Below are positions 43,834 to 52,583 of a DNA stretch of 64,000 nt, in pieces. A program made the translations under genes and the position numbers. Numbering within the stretch: position 1 is the stretch's first letter; each line of letters begins with the position of its first letter. The notes beneath the pieces are model-generated. The model was not told the DNA's origin. It saw nothing but the letters and a program-made list of their open reading frames with translations, and ran no database searches. Origin of the DNA: M55B129 sp034189085 (lineage in GTDB: Bacteria > Bacillota > Dethiobacteria > DTU022); NCBI GenBank assembly GCA_034189085.1, contig JAXHVH010000002.1, positions 51,677 to 115,676 of the forward strand, given 5' to 3'.

Positions 43834-44638
43834 GGCGCAGTTCTCCAGAACGTTTTGTTGCTTCAATAACCGCTTTTAGCAGGCTGCTTCGGAAACCTGT
43901 TTCTTCCAGAACATGCATCGCAGCTGCTGTAGTGCCGGCAGGCGAAGTAACAATATTGCGCAGCTCTGCAGGGTGTTTCCCATTTTCACGTAGCATCATT
44001 GCCGAACCAATTACATTTTGGATTACCATTTTCGAAGCCACATCTCTTCTGATGCCCACCGATACCCCTGCATCGATCATTGTTTCAATAAAAAGGAATA
44101 CATAAGCCGGCCCTGTCCCACTTAAACCTGTTACTGAATCCATTAATTTTTCGGGAATACGTATTGTGAGGCCAAGAGGCTTCAACAAATTTTCTACAAT
44201 GTTAAATTCCTCTTCCGTAATATCATCCCCGATGCTTATGACAATTGTGCCTTCCCCAATCAGACAGGGAGTATTGGGCATTAATCTAATCACTTTGGCC
44301 CCTGATGAAAGGCAACCCTCAATGTATTTAATTGTGATGCCGGCGGCAATGGAAATTATGATCTGATCTGCTTTTATTGATGGTTTTATGGAGTAAAGAA
44401 GCGCTTCTGTATCCTGTGGTTTGACGGCAATAAAAATAAAACGGCACTCTGAAACAAGCGCGTTGTACCCATCAGAGGAAACAGCTTTGAGTTCATCAGC
44501 CAGCTGTTTCTGTCGCTCTTTGTTTAAATCAAACAGGTAAAGCGAGGATGGATCTATTCCACCTCGCTTTACCATACCTTTCGCCAGTGCTGATCCCATG
44601 GCGCCACAACCGAGTATTCCAATGTTGCTATTTTCCAT
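43826..44638 (-). CDS. proC: Pyrroline-5-carboxylate reductase
   Basis: This enzyme makes proline from pyrroline-5-carboxylate, the last step for both the glutamate and ornithine routes. The Rossmann start GILGCGAMGSALAKG and the C-terminal SPAGTTAAAMHVLEETGFRS signature are present; 270 residues. It leads a proC-proB-proA operon with a promoter (TATAAT at 44675-44680, TTGCGC at 44698-44703). rocD, feeding the same intermediate from ornithine, lies upstream. Confidence 0.95.
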   Translation of the reverse strand: MENSNIGILGCGAMGSALAKGMVKRGGIDPSSLYLFDLNKERQKQLADELKAVSSDGYNALVSECRFIFIAVKPQDTEALLYSIKPSIKADQIIISIAAGITIKYIEGCLSSGAKVIRLMPNTPCLIGEGTIVISIGDDITEEEFNIVENLLKPLGLTIRIPEKLMDSVTGLSGTGPAYVFLFIETMIDAGVSVGIRRDVASKMVIQNVIGSAMMLRENGKHPAELRNIVTSPAGTTAAAMHVLEETGFRSSLLKAVIEATKRSGELRRV

Positions 44639-44674
44639 GATTTTTAAGCTCCTAAATTCAAAGATCTAAAAAAC

Positions 44675-44703
44675 ATTATAACTAAATAGTGACAAAGGCG
44701 CAA
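44675..44703 (-). promoter_or_regulatory. Promoter of the proCBA operon
   Basis: On the minus strand TTGCGC (44703-44698) and TATAAT (44680-44675) are spaced by 17 bases, about 35 bases before the proC ATG. Confidence 0.6.
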
Positions 44704-44839
44704 CTTCCGTGCTGTCAACAATGATCGGTTGTTGTATCAATTTTTGCCTTGTAGCAGTTACTGCGATTCATTTTTATTTTTGAGATAGTTCATTCCCATT
44801 ATATATAAGACCAACCCGAACAGGACATAAAACAACCAG

Positions 44840-45121
44840 GTCCCAACAGGCCTTCAAACCAACCTCCGGAATACTCTTCACTATGCCAATCTACAGTTGA
44901 GCTTCCGCCACCACCTCTGGATGGTCTTCACTCAACCTCCGGCACGCTACTGACATTCCGAACTGCGAGTTCCGACAATTCCGGGTCTTACCCCTTCTTT
45001 GCCAGTTCTTTCAGCGGTCCGTGCTCGAGAAAAATCCTTGAACGGCTTCCGGCTACCCTTCTGCCGTACTGGCTTCCCTTTGCCCGAACCAGGCTTGCTC
45101 TCCAGTCTCTCGGAACCTGGT
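44840..45121 (-). ncRNA. Candidate structured non-coding RNA of unknown family
   Basis: The roughly 280-base minus-strand segment is richer in GC than its surroundings and has no consistent reading frame, but it folds well on paper. Helices are 45116-45121 with 45088-45093, 45063-45067 with 45042-45046, and 45000-45006 with 44949-44955 (one G-U). The last encloses two hairpins, 44983-44993 and the perfect GAACT/AGTTC at 44960-44972. A further helix, 44931-44936 with 44896-44901, encloses ACCACC/GGaTGGT (44910-44925). A promoter lies directly upstream. No clear terminator marks the 3' end. It matches no RNase P, tmRNA, SRP or riboswitch features I know. Confidence 0.5.
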
Positions 45122-45127
45122 AGAATT

Positions 45128-45156
45128 ATTATTACTCAGTTTCTCTTATTTGTCAA
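45128..45156 (-). promoter_or_regulatory. Promoter of the candidate structured RNA
   Basis: A consensus TTGACA on the minus strand (45156-45151) is followed after 16-17 bases by TAATAAT (45134-45128). Transcription would start near 45121, exactly where the first predicted helix begins. Confidence 0.6.
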
Positions 45157-45181
45157 GACCAAAAACAAAATATTTTTAAAA

Positions 45182-46372
45182 TCAAGAAAATACTTTTTCA
45201 ATGACTTTTATCGCCCAGTCCAGATCTTCATAGCTAATAATCAGCGGCGGTGCCAATCGGATAACATTATCATGAGTTTCTTTGGCCAGCATCCCCATAC
45301 TCATTAACTTTTCGCAGTATGGACGGGCTTTTTCCTTCAGTTCGATTCCAATCAGCAACCCCCTTCCTCTGATCTCCTTGATCAATGGGTGTTTGATCAT
45401 CCTCAGCTGATTAACAAGATATTTCCCTTTTTCAGTAACACTATTAATCAGATCTTCTTCTTCTAAAATATCCATAACTGCGATGGCAACAGCACAGCCA
45501 AGTGGGTTCCCACCAAAAGTTGATCCGTGTGAACCCGGTTCAAATACTCCCAGCAATTCTTCATCTGCAGCTACCGCTGAAATAGGTATTACTCCTCCCC
45601 CCAGCGATTTGCCGAGGATATATACATCCGGGGTTTCATTTTCCCATTCACAGGCAAACATCTTCCCGGTCCTTCCAAATGCAGTTTGTATTTCATCAGC
45701 GATGATCATTACATTATTTTTTCTGCACAGATCAAAAGCTTTTTTCAAGTAACCGTCGGGTGGAATGATGATTCCTCCTTCAGCCTGAATCGGTTCAAAC
45801 ATAAAGGCACAGGTATTTTTATTGATCGCTTTTTCCAGGGCTTCAATGCTGCCGTATTCTATTATTTTGAAGCCCGGTGTGAATGGTCCAAAATCAGCCT
45901 TGTATGATTGATCGGAGCTAAAGGATATGATCGTTACTGTACGTCCGTGAAAATTGCCTTTACAAACAATTATTTCCGCCTGATCAGCAGGAATTTTTTT
46001 AACACGATAAGCCCAGCGGCGCACAGCTTTGACAGCTGTTTCCACTGCCTCAGCCCCTGTGTTCATTGGTAGAACCATTTCTTTACCTGTTAACCAGGCC
46101 AGTTTGGCACAGAATGGTCCAAGCTGATCATTATGGAATGCCCTCGAGGTCAGGGTTATTTTATCAGCCTGGTCTTTAAGCGCTTTAATGATCCTGGGGT
46201 TCCTGTGTCCAAAATTCATCGCCGAATAGGCGCTGAGCATATCCATGTAGCGATTCCCTTCAGGATCTTCCACCCATACTCCTTCTCCTTTTGATAATAC
46301 CACCGGCAGAGGCATATAATTATGCGCACCATACTTTTCCGTTATCGCCAGTATTTCCTTACTCTTTGTCAT
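45182..46372 (-). CDS. rocD: Ornithine aminotransferase RocD
   Basis: This PLP-dependent class III aminotransferase transfers the delta-amino group of ornithine to 2-oxoglutarate, giving glutamate semialdehyde. Motifs GAHNYMPLPVVL, MNTGAEAVETAVK and the PLP lysine in LGKSLGGGVIPISA are present; 396 residues. GGAGGT lies six bases before the ATG. With proC nearby it links ornithine and proline metabolism, in either direction. Confidence 0.94.
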   Translation of the reverse strand: MTKSKEILAITEKYGAHNYMPLPVVLSKGEGVWVEDPEGNRYMDMLSAYSAMNFGHRNPRIIKALKDQADKITLTSRAFHNDQLGPFCAKLAWLTGKEMVLPMNTGAEAVETAVKAVRRWAYRVKKIPADQAEIIVCKGNFHGRTVTIISFSSDQSYKADFGPFTPGFKIIEYGSIEALEKAINKNTCAFMFEPIQAEGGIIIPPDGYLKKAFDLCRKNNVMIIADEIQTAFGRTGKMFACEWENETPDVYILGKSLGGGVIPISAVAADEELLGVFEPGSHGSTFGGNPLGCAVAIAVMDILEEEDLINSVTEKGKYLVNQLRMIKHPLIKEIRGRGLLIGIELKEKARPYCEKLMSMGMLAKETHDNVIRLAPPLIISYEDLDWAIKVIEKVFS

Positions 46373-46401
46373 TCATGCACCTCCAGAACTTAAAATAAAA
46401 A

Positions 46402-46424
46402 TATCCCGTTAGTTATACGGGATA
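46402..46424 (-). terminator. Minus-strand terminator upstream of rocD
   Basis: TATCCCGT/ACGGGATA (46402-46409 with 46417-46424) is followed on the minus strand by TTTTTATTTT. It lies 30 bases before rocD, so it may end the tRNA-Trp transcript or attenuate rocD. Confidence 0.65.
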
Positions 46425-46536
46425 GATACTATAAGCAATACATTTAAGGCTACAAAACTTTTATTTGAACCTTTTTTTAAAATCTTAAATCGATATCTTT
46501 TCATTGTTCATTTGCCTCTTTTAAATACATGTAAAT

Positions 46537-46562
46537 GAGATGCCGAGTTAAATCGGCATCTC
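46537..46562 (-). terminator. Perfect hairpin after tRNA-Trp
   Basis: GAGATGCCGA (46537-46546) pairs exactly with 46553-46562 across a six-base loop, 12 bases after the tRNA 3' end. The T-run is poor on both strands; it may aid processing or termination. Confidence 0.5.
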
Positions 46563-46573
46563 ATCCTTTTACC

Positions 46574-46649
46574 TGGCAGGGGAGACAGGACTTGAACCCG
46601 CAGCCTGCGGTTTTGGAGACCGCTGCTCTGCCAGTTGAGCTACTCCCCT
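46574..46649 (-). tRNA. tRNA-Trp (CCA)
   Basis: The 76-base cloverleaf has acceptor AGGGGAG/CTCCCCT, encoded CCA end (46574-46576), and anticodon stem GCGGT/ACCGC with loop CTCCAAA, giving anticodon CCA. Confidence 0.95.
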
Positions 46650-46698
46650 TCTAGAATGATTTTAGTCTATTTGCCCTTCACTGTCAATGAAAGGGATT

Positions 46699-46788
46699 GT
46701 AATATTTATGAATGTTAATTCCCAAAGTAAGTTCTACAGTGGACCACGGTGTAGCATTTAGTTTGGGAATTTACGTAATATTTATGAA
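46699..46788. repeat. Small palindromic element bracketed by 14-bp direct repeats
   Basis: Perfect direct repeats GTAATATTTATGAA (46699-46712 and 46775-46788) flank a 55-base palindrome. Its outer arms are AATTCCCAAA (46717-46726 with 46762-46771) and its inner arms CTACA/TGTAG (46734-46738 with 46750-46754), with GTGG/CCAC inside. The structure resembles a tiny MITE or REP-like unit with target-site duplication, 12 bases after the rtcB stop. It might alternatively be the rtcB terminator. Confidence 0.5.
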
Positions 46789-46799
46789 ACGATGCTATT

Positions 46800-48233
46800 T
46801 CAATTATCCTTGCCTTCTCCTTTAATTACTGCCAGTGGGCGAAGCCTGGCAACTTTTTTGCACATACCAATTTCAGAAAATGTTCCCACTACTGCTTCAA
46901 TATCTTTGTAAGCCTGAGGGGCTTCATCAAGATAAGCTTTATAACTCCGGCCTGAAACCATTATTCCGCTTAACTTTTCTTTCAGCTGTTCCACCGTCAA
47001 AGATCGGCGTGCTGCAGTGCGTGACATAACCCTCCCAGCCCCGTGATTAACTGAATTAAATATTTGTTCAACTCCATACTCTGCCCTGATTATGTAAGAG
47101 GCCGTCCCCATACTGCCCGGAATTATGGCCGGATGGCCGGTTTTTCTGTATGCATCCGGATTAGAGCAGTGACGGGGTGGCAGGGCCCGTGTTGCACCTT
47201 TACGGTGAACGAGCATTATCCTTCCGCCAACATCTTCAAACCGGGCGGTATTATGGGCAACATCATAGACCACTCCAAGATCATAGGCTCGATCATCACC
47301 GCCAAACTGAAGGACAAAAGCTTTGCGAATATCATCGGTGATCCACTGCCGGTTGCAAAAAGCAAAATTTACTGCACAGGCCATAGCCGCCAGGTAATCC
47401 CTTCCTTCTTTTGAGTTGATCGGAACTGCAGCCAGCCCCGCGGAAGGAATTTCCAATCCATATTTAGCAGCCGCCTTTTTCATCACTGCAGAATAGTCAG
47501 TGCATATCTGATGCCCGAAACCCCTGCTCCCGGTGTGGATCAAAATGGTGATTTTCTCCTTTTCCAGACCGTACACCACCGAAGCTTCGTGATCAAAAAT
47601 TTCTTCCACATAACCAATTTCAATAAAGTGGTTACCACCGCCGATAGTAGAAAGTTGAAGCCCACGATCAATCGCTTTTTTGCCGGCCCTTCTGATGTCG
47701 GCGCCCGGCATAAAACCTCTTTCTTCTATAAAATTGGCATCTTCCGGCCTGCCCATACCCAGTTCCAGCATATAAGGGACTCCTCCATGGATAAAACCTT
47801 CGAAATTCCTGCGAATCATTTCACTATGCCTGCTTTTTCGGCCTACTCCGCTGGGTATCTGTTTTTCAATTTTAGCCATCAGTTCCCTGAGGGATTTCTG
47901 ATTAAATCTATCCTTTTCGATATTCGTTTGCAGAAGTCGGACACCGCAGTTAATGTCCATTCCTACAGCACCTGCTGATATGAGGCCTTTTTCTCTATCC
48001 ATGGCCATCACTCCACCGATTGGCAAACCGAAACCGGTATGAATATCGGGCATACCAACAACAGGGCTGACCACTCCTGGCAGGGAGGCGGCATCGATAA
48101 GCTGCTGCAGTGCCTGATCTTCAGAAAATGACTCATAGAGACTCTTGTTCAGGTAAACTACGACATGAGCCTTCATTTTGCTCTGCCTCTCTATCTTGTA
48201 ACAGTTTTTTCCGGCAGGTACGAGCCTTTGCAC
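46800..48233 (-). CDS. rtcB: tRNA/RNA-splicing ligase RtcB
   Basis: This GTP- and Mn-dependent ligase joins 2',3'-cyclic-phosphate or 3'-phosphate RNA ends to 5'-hydroxyl ends. Metal and guanylylation motifs are present: DINCGVRLL, GGGNHFIE, HTGSRGFGHQ, VYDVAHNTA and the C-terminal NHGAGR. Start GTG 48233 follows AAGGAGG by eight bases; 477 residues. No archease or RtcR gene is adjacent. RNA repair after damage is the likely role. Confidence 0.94.
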   Translation of the reverse strand: MQRLVPAGKNCYKIERQSKMKAHVVVYLNKSLYESFSEDQALQQLIDAASLPGVVSPVVGMPDIHTGFGLPIGGVMAMDREKGLISAGAVGMDINCGVRLLQTNIEKDRFNQKSLRELMAKIEKQIPSGVGRKSRHSEMIRRNFEGFIHGGVPYMLELGMGRPEDANFIEERGFMPGADIRRAGKKAIDRGLQLSTIGGGNHFIEIGYVEEIFDHEASVVYGLEKEKITILIHTGSRGFGHQICTDYSAVMKKAAAKYGLEIPSAGLAAVPINSKEGRDYLAAMACAVNFAFCNRQWITDDIRKAFVLQFGGDDRAYDLGVVYDVAHNTARFEDVGGRIMLVHRKGATRALPPRHCSNPDAYRKTGHPAIIPGSMGTASYIIRAEYGVEQIFNSVNHGAGRVMSRTAARRSLTVEQLKEKLSGIMVSGRSYKAYLDEAPQAYKDIEAVVGTFSEIGMCKKVARLRPLAVIKGEGKDN

Positions 48234-48276
48234 TACAATATCCTCCTTCAAATGATTTACTGAAGTTAAATATTAT

Positions 48277-49056
48277 TTATTCCAGTAACGCTTTCAACGA
48301 CTTTATTACTTCACGGTTCGTCAGGTTAAAATGGATTGGCGTAATTGATATGTAACCGTCCCTGATCGCTTTTGTATCGCTGTCCTTATCTTCCGGATCA
48401 TCTTCAACCAGTTCCCCGGCCAGCCAGTAATAGGACATCCCCCTCGGATCTATACGCCGTTCGAAGGTATTACGGTAACGTCTCACTCCCAGGCTGGTCA
48501 CCCTGGTTCCCTTTATATTCTCTGTGTTAACCGGTATATTAATATTAAGAAGCGTTTTTTCCGGAAAATCATTTTTCATCAATAAGGGTATAATGGTGCA
48601 GATGTAGCGAGCTGCATCGACGTAGTTTTTGCTTTCCCCTCGCCCTGTCAGGGAAACGGCTATGGAGGGTATGTTCATGATCAATCCTTCTACAGCAGCC
48701 GATACGGTTCCTGAATAAATGACGTCTGTGCCCAGGTTACTGCCCCGGTTGATCCCCGAGATTACCAGATCGGGCCTCTCTTCGAGAATCGCTTCCACTG
48801 CCAGTTTAACAGAATCTGAAGGAGTCCCGTTTACTGAATAACCGCAGAGTTCCTGATTATGCATGAAGGTTACTTTGTCCACCCGCAGCGGCCGATGCAT
48901 GGTAATAGCATGCCCTACCGCACTGCGCTCTCGATCGGGGGCACATATAGAAAGCCTGTACTTCTTATCTTCTTCAAAAAGAGCCTGGCTTAATTGCTGC
49001 AGACCCTCAGCATAGATACCATCATCGTTGGTAATTAAAATATGCAGCTTGCTCAT
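48277..49056 (-). CDS. surE: 5'/3'-nucleotidase SurE
   Basis: This metal-dependent nucleotidase of the SurE family dephosphorylates nucleoside monophosphates. The N-terminal ITNDDG (Asp-Asp metal ligands) and SGINRGSNLGTDVIYSGTVSAA motifs are intact; 259 residues from ATG 49056, which overlaps the mtaD stop (ATGA). A 13-residue longer frame to 49095 is less likely. It sits with adenosine-derivative salvage genes. Confidence 0.93.
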   Translation of the reverse strand: MSKLHILITNDDGIYAEGLQQLSQALFEEDKKYRLSICAPDRERSAVGHAITMHRPLRVDKVTFMHNQELCGYSVNGTPSDSVKLAVEAILEERPDLVISGINRGSNLGTDVIYSGTVSAAVEGLIMNIPSIAVSLTGRGESKNYVDAARYICTIIPLLMKNDFPEKTLLNINIPVNTENIKGTRVTSLGVRRYRNTFERRIDPRGMSYYWLAGELVEDDPEDKDSDTKAIRDGYISITPIHFNLTNREVIKSLKALLE

Positions 49057-50366
49057 CTTTTTTTCTTGATCCCTTCCCTCAGCCGAAAAGCGCATTTTTC
49101 CGCTTCGGTTTTAATTTTTTCTTCATCAAGCGTTTTCAATTTACCCTTTTCCAGAAGTATTCGCCCATCGACCATGACCAGTTCAACATCCGCTGACTGC
49201 GCAGCATAAACAAGATGGGCAACCGGATCATGCATCGGAATAAGATGGGGACGATCACACCGCAGGCCAATCAAATCGGCCTTATATCCTTCTCGCAGTT
49301 TGCCTGTTTCCGAAAGCCCCAAAATTTCAGCGCCATTTATTGTGGCCATCTTCGTAGCAGTTGCAGCATCAATAAGCGTGGGATCTTCGCTGGCTCCTTT
49401 GCTGATAAGCGCGGCAAGGCGCATTTCTTCAATCATATCCAGGTTGTTATTGCTTGCCGCGCCGTCGGTTCCCAGGCCTACCCTGATCCCGTCTCCAAGC
49501 ATACCGGCAGTAGATGCTATACCGCTACCCAGTTTTAAGTTGCTTCCGGGATTATGAATTACACCCACATTTTTTTCCTGCAGCAGGTAAAAATCTCTCT
49601 CTGTAAGATGGACACAATGGGCAGCAATAACAGGATAATCCAGGAAACCCATGTTGTACAGCTGTTCCGGGGGAGAAAAGCCCCATTGACGCATGCTATC
49701 TTCTACTTCCTTTCTTGTTTCCGAGAGGTGAATTTGCAAAAGCTTTCCTGTTTTTTCTGCCAGGGCCATTACCTTCTTCAAGTATTCGGGAGGGCATGTG
49801 TAGGGTGAATGAGGGCCAATGGTCACATTGATCCTGCCTTCTTCCGCTCCATGCCATCTTTTAATGAATTCCTCCGTTTCCTGCAGACCCTTTTCATCCT
49901 CATCGGTAAGTCCGACCAGACCGCGGGATAAGACTGCCCTCATCCCACTCTCAACTGCCGCCTCTGCCACCTGATCCATGAAGAAATACATGTCCGTAAA
50001 AGTAGTGGTGCCGCCCTTTATCATTTCGGCAATACCGAGAAGAGTTCCCCAGTAAACATCTTCTGCCGAAAGCAGCTCCTCGATTGGCCATATTTTTTCT
50101 TCCAACCATTCCTGTAGAGGCATATCATCCGCGTAACTCCGGAAAAGGGTCATTGCTGTGTGCCCGTGCCCGTTAACCAGTCCGGGCATGACAATTAAAT
50201 TTTCCCCTGTAATAATTTCTATATCATCATCCGGCTCAATTGTCTCTGGACGTTCAACTATTTTTTCAATTCGCTCCCCGGAAACAAGCAGATCACCTCT
50301 AAAATATAAAGATCTTTCATCATCAACAGGTACAATCATAGCATTATTTACCAGATATTTTTTCAC
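49053..50366 (-). CDS. mtaD: 5-Methylthioadenosine/S-adenosylhomocysteine deaminase
   Basis: This amidohydrolase deaminates methylthioadenosine and S-adenosylhomocysteine to inosyl forms. Metal-binding GHGHTA (residues 65-70), IHLSETRKEVEDS, AHCVHL and LGTDGAASNNNLDM are family motifs; 437 residues. GTG follows AGGAGGT. It directly precedes surE with overlap, and mtnA/mtnP are next upstream, giving alternative fates for methylthioadenosine. Confidence 0.9.
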   Translation of the reverse strand: MKKYLVNNAMIVPVDDERSLYFRGDLLVSGERIEKIVERPETIEPDDDIEIITGENLIVMPGLVNGHGHTAMTLFRSYADDMPLQEWLEEKIWPIEELLSAEDVYWGTLLGIAEMIKGGTTTFTDMYFFMDQVAEAAVESGMRAVLSRGLVGLTDEDEKGLQETEEFIKRWHGAEEGRINVTIGPHSPYTCPPEYLKKVMALAEKTGKLLQIHLSETRKEVEDSMRQWGFSPPEQLYNMGFLDYPVIAAHCVHLTERDFYLLQEKNVGVIHNPGSNLKLGSGIASTAGMLGDGIRVGLGTDGAASNNNLDMIEEMRLAALISKGASEDPTLIDAATATKMATINGAEILGLSETGKLREGYKADLIGLRCDRPHLIPMHDPVAHLVYAAQSADVELVMVDGRILLEKGKLKTLDEEKIKTEAEKCAFRLREGIKKKR

Positions 50367-50478
50367 TGAATCTGAACCTCCTGTTTACCGGTTACCCATG
50401 GACCAAATGAGTATCAGCGGGTATCCCGTTATGATTATTCTCCCTAAAAAACCGGAGTGACATGACGATCATTCTTGC

Positions 50479-51537
50479 TCAAGACAACAGCCTGTTTATT
50501 TTCTGCCGGTCAGGTTTGTCAATTACTCCGCGCTCAGTTATTAAAGCAGTCAGCAAGGACGCCGGTGTCACATCAAAAGCAGGATTAACTGCCACAAATC
50601 CCTCCGGAGCAGTTTGCAAACCGTAAAAAGTGGTAACTTCAGACATTTCGCGCTGTTCAATCACAATATCTTTACCACTTTCAATAGTATTGTCTATGGT
50701 AGAAAGTGGAGCGGCAACGTAAAAGGGAATGTGGTGATAATGAGCCAGAACGGCCAGAGAGTAGGTACCAATTTTGTTGGCAGTATCCCCATTTGCCGCA
50801 ATGCGATCCGCTCCAACGATGATTAAATCAATTTTTTTCTGCGACATTATGTAGCCGGCGCAGTTGTCGGTAATCAGGGTAGACGATATGCCCTCCTCTT
50901 TCATTTCAAAAGCTGTAAGCCGTGCTCCCTGCAGGAGCGGCCTGGTTTCATCTATGTAAACATGAACTTTTTTGCCCTGTTCCACAGCCGCCCTGATTAC
51001 GCCAAGGGCTGTTCCATATCCGCCCGTAGCCAGGGCGCCGGCATTACAGTGAGTCAGGATCGAAGCCTTTTCAGGAACCAGTTCCGCACCCATTTCCCCC
51101 ATCCGTCGGTTTATCTCTATGTCTTCGGCCAATATTTTTGAAGCTTCTGTTATCAACCCTGCGGTTATTTCCTCCCTGGAAGCATCCTCATGCCCTCTGA
51201 GCCATTTCCCAATACGACCAAGGGCCCAGGTAAGGTTAACGGCCGTAGGCCGTGTACGAGCCAGGTTGTCAGCTGCATCACTGATATAGGTTCTGTATTG
51301 CTCCGGGCTTAAATCCATTTTTAGTGCTTCCTGTGCCGCCAGGGCTATCCCGAAAGCAGCTGCTATACCTATCGCCGGTGCCCCCCTGACGCTCATGTTG
51401 CAAATCGCTTCTCCCACTGCCACCTCATCATGACAGGCTATGTATTCTTTTTTTTGCGGTAGCAGGCGCTGATCCAGGATATAAAGGCTTGCATCACGCC
51501 AAAACATTGTTTCCAGATTTTCTTTTTTATTGATCAT
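50479..51537 (-). CDS. mtnA: S-methyl-5-thioribose-1-phosphate isomerase
   Basis: This enzyme isomerises methylthioribose 1-phosphate to the ribulose form in methylthioadenosine recycling. RGAPAIGIAAAFG, catalytic Cys in THCNAGALATGGYGTALG, the active-site Asp in VGADRIAANGDTANKIGTY and the C-terminal NPAFDVTP match MtnA. ATG 51537 follows GGAAG; 352 residues. It follows mtnP by 11 bases, so the two act in sequence. Confidence 0.93.
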   Translation of the reverse strand: MINKKENLETMFWRDASLYILDQRLLPQKKEYIACHDEVAVGEAICNMSVRGAPAIGIAAAFGIALAAQEALKMDLSPEQYRTYISDAADNLARTRPTAVNLTWALGRIGKWLRGHEDASREEITAGLITEASKILAEDIEINRRMGEMGAELVPEKASILTHCNAGALATGGYGTALGVIRAAVEQGKKVHVYIDETRPLLQGARLTAFEMKEEGISSTLITDNCAGYIMSQKKIDLIIVGADRIAANGDTANKIGTYSLAVLAHYHHIPFYVAAPLSTIDNTIESGKDIVIEQREMSEVTTFYGLQTAPEGFVAVNPAFDVTPASLLTALITERGVIDKPDRQKINRLLS

Positions 51538-51548
51538 GGTTTCTTCCG

Positions 51549-52340
51549 TCAATCCTTCCAGTAACGTCCCATTTCGCCGCAATGGCAGTTTCGTTTCAAT
51601 GGAATCTCTTCAATGCAGGCTGCTATCAAGTGATCCAGTTCCACCTTCTTCTTATCCACTGCCTTAAGGACATCTTCATGGGTGATTAGTATTTCAGATA
51701 TTCCGGCGGCATAATTTGTGGGTAGGGCAATGGTGGCATAGCATATCCCCGCTTCCCGGGCCAGTACAACTTCCGGGACACTGGTCATCCCGACCAGATC
51801 TCCTCCCCACTTTTTGAACATTTCTATCTCTGCTGGTGTCTCAAGACGCGGGCCTTCTGTGCATACATAACATCCTCCATCGATTAACTCCTGGGAAACC
51901 CTTTTACCCGCTCTCAAAAAAGCCTGTCTCAATAATGGGCAATAGGGTTCGCTCATATCTACATGAACGACCGTCCCCTCTCTTCCGTCGTAAAATGTGG
52001 AAGGCCGATTTTTTGTAAAATCGATAAATTGGTCTATCACAACCATGCTGTGGGGCGGCATATCTTTACGTATAGTACCAACTGCGGCAGTGGAAATGAT
52101 GGCACTTACCGACATTTTTTTTAAAGCTGCTATATTGCCCCGGTAGTTAACCATGTGGGGAGGAACGCTATGCTTACCGCCGTGGCGGGCTAAAAAGAAA
52201 ACCCTTCGTTCCCGGTACTCACCGCTGTGCATTAACACCTTCCCATATGCCGTATCAACTTCAACTGCGCTGATTTTGTCGATAAAATTTTGGTCATATA
52301 CTCCCGATCCGCCAATTACTCCAATATTAATTGATTCCAT
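51549..52340 (-). CDS. mtnP: S-methyl-5'-thioadenosine phosphorylase
   Basis: This purine phosphorylase splits methylthioadenosine into adenine and methylthioribose 1-phosphate, the substrate of MtnA. The GVIGGSGVYD phosphate site, RHGGKHSVPPHMVNYRGNIAALK and EGPRLETPAEI are diagnostic; 263 residues. GGGGAGGT precedes ATG 52340. A terminator-like hairpin lies in its leader. No mtnB, mtnD or mtnK is present. Confidence 0.93.
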   Translation of the reverse strand: MESINIGVIGGSGVYDQNFIDKISAVEVDTAYGKVLMHSGEYRERRVFFLARHGGKHSVPPHMVNYRGNIAALKKMSVSAIISTAAVGTIRKDMPPHSMVVIDQFIDFTKNRPSTFYDGREGTVVHVDMSEPYCPLLRQAFLRAGKRVSQELIDGGCYVCTEGPRLETPAEIEMFKKWGGDLVGMTSVPEVVLAREAGICYATIALPTNYAAGISEILITHEDVLKAVDKKKVELDHLIAACIEEIPLKRNCHCGEMGRYWKD

Positions 52341-52372
52341 TATATATAGAACCTCCCCGCCAAACTAAAAAA

Positions 52373-52392
52373 GTGGAATCACCCGATTCCAC
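52373..52392 (-). terminator. Terminator hairpin in the mtnP leader
   Basis: GTGGAATC/GATTCCAC (52373-52380 with 52385-52392, loop 4) is followed on the minus strand by six T residues. It sits 33 bases upstream of the mtnP start with no gene before it on that strand, so it may attenuate mtnP. Confidence 0.6.
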
Positions 52393-52437
52393 AGCTAAAC
52401 TTCGCTGGATTGATCAAAAATTCCTGCCGCTATCTTG

Positions 52438-52466
52438 TTGACGCCATTTCTAAAATAAGCTATACT
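52438..52466 (+). promoter_or_regulatory. Promoter of the tRNA-Thr/Tyr/Lys operon
   Basis: TTGACG (52438-52443) and TATACT (52461-52466) are spaced by exactly 17 bases, 31 bases before tRNA-Thr. Confidence 0.75.
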
Positions 52467-52497
52467 ATTAATGTTTTTCAAAGGTCGTATCCTTCCG

Positions 52498-52572
52498 GCC
52501 GACGTAGCTCAATGGAAGAGCAGCTGATTTGTAATCAGCAGGTTGGAGGTTCGAACCCTCTCGTCGGCTCCA
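52498..52572 (+). tRNA. tRNA-Thr (TGT)
   Basis: The 75-base cloverleaf has acceptor GCCGACG, encoded CCA (52570-52572), and anticodon stem GCTGA/TCAGC with loop TTTGTAA, giving TGT. Confidence 0.95.
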
Positions 52573-52583
52573 GTAGATAACGT

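Noticed and set aside
44758..45121. Minus-strand glycine-rich and membrane-helix peptide fragments (GGGGSSTVDWHSEEYSGG, then WLFYVLFGLVLYIMG)
   Set aside because: Two frame changes would be needed to join them. The same bases form compatible RNA helices behind a promoter, so a structured RNA explains them better; a decayed gene is not excluded.
44999..45307. Plus-strand frame of 102 codons opposite the candidate RNA
   Set aside because: No ribosome site, and it runs antisense into rocD.
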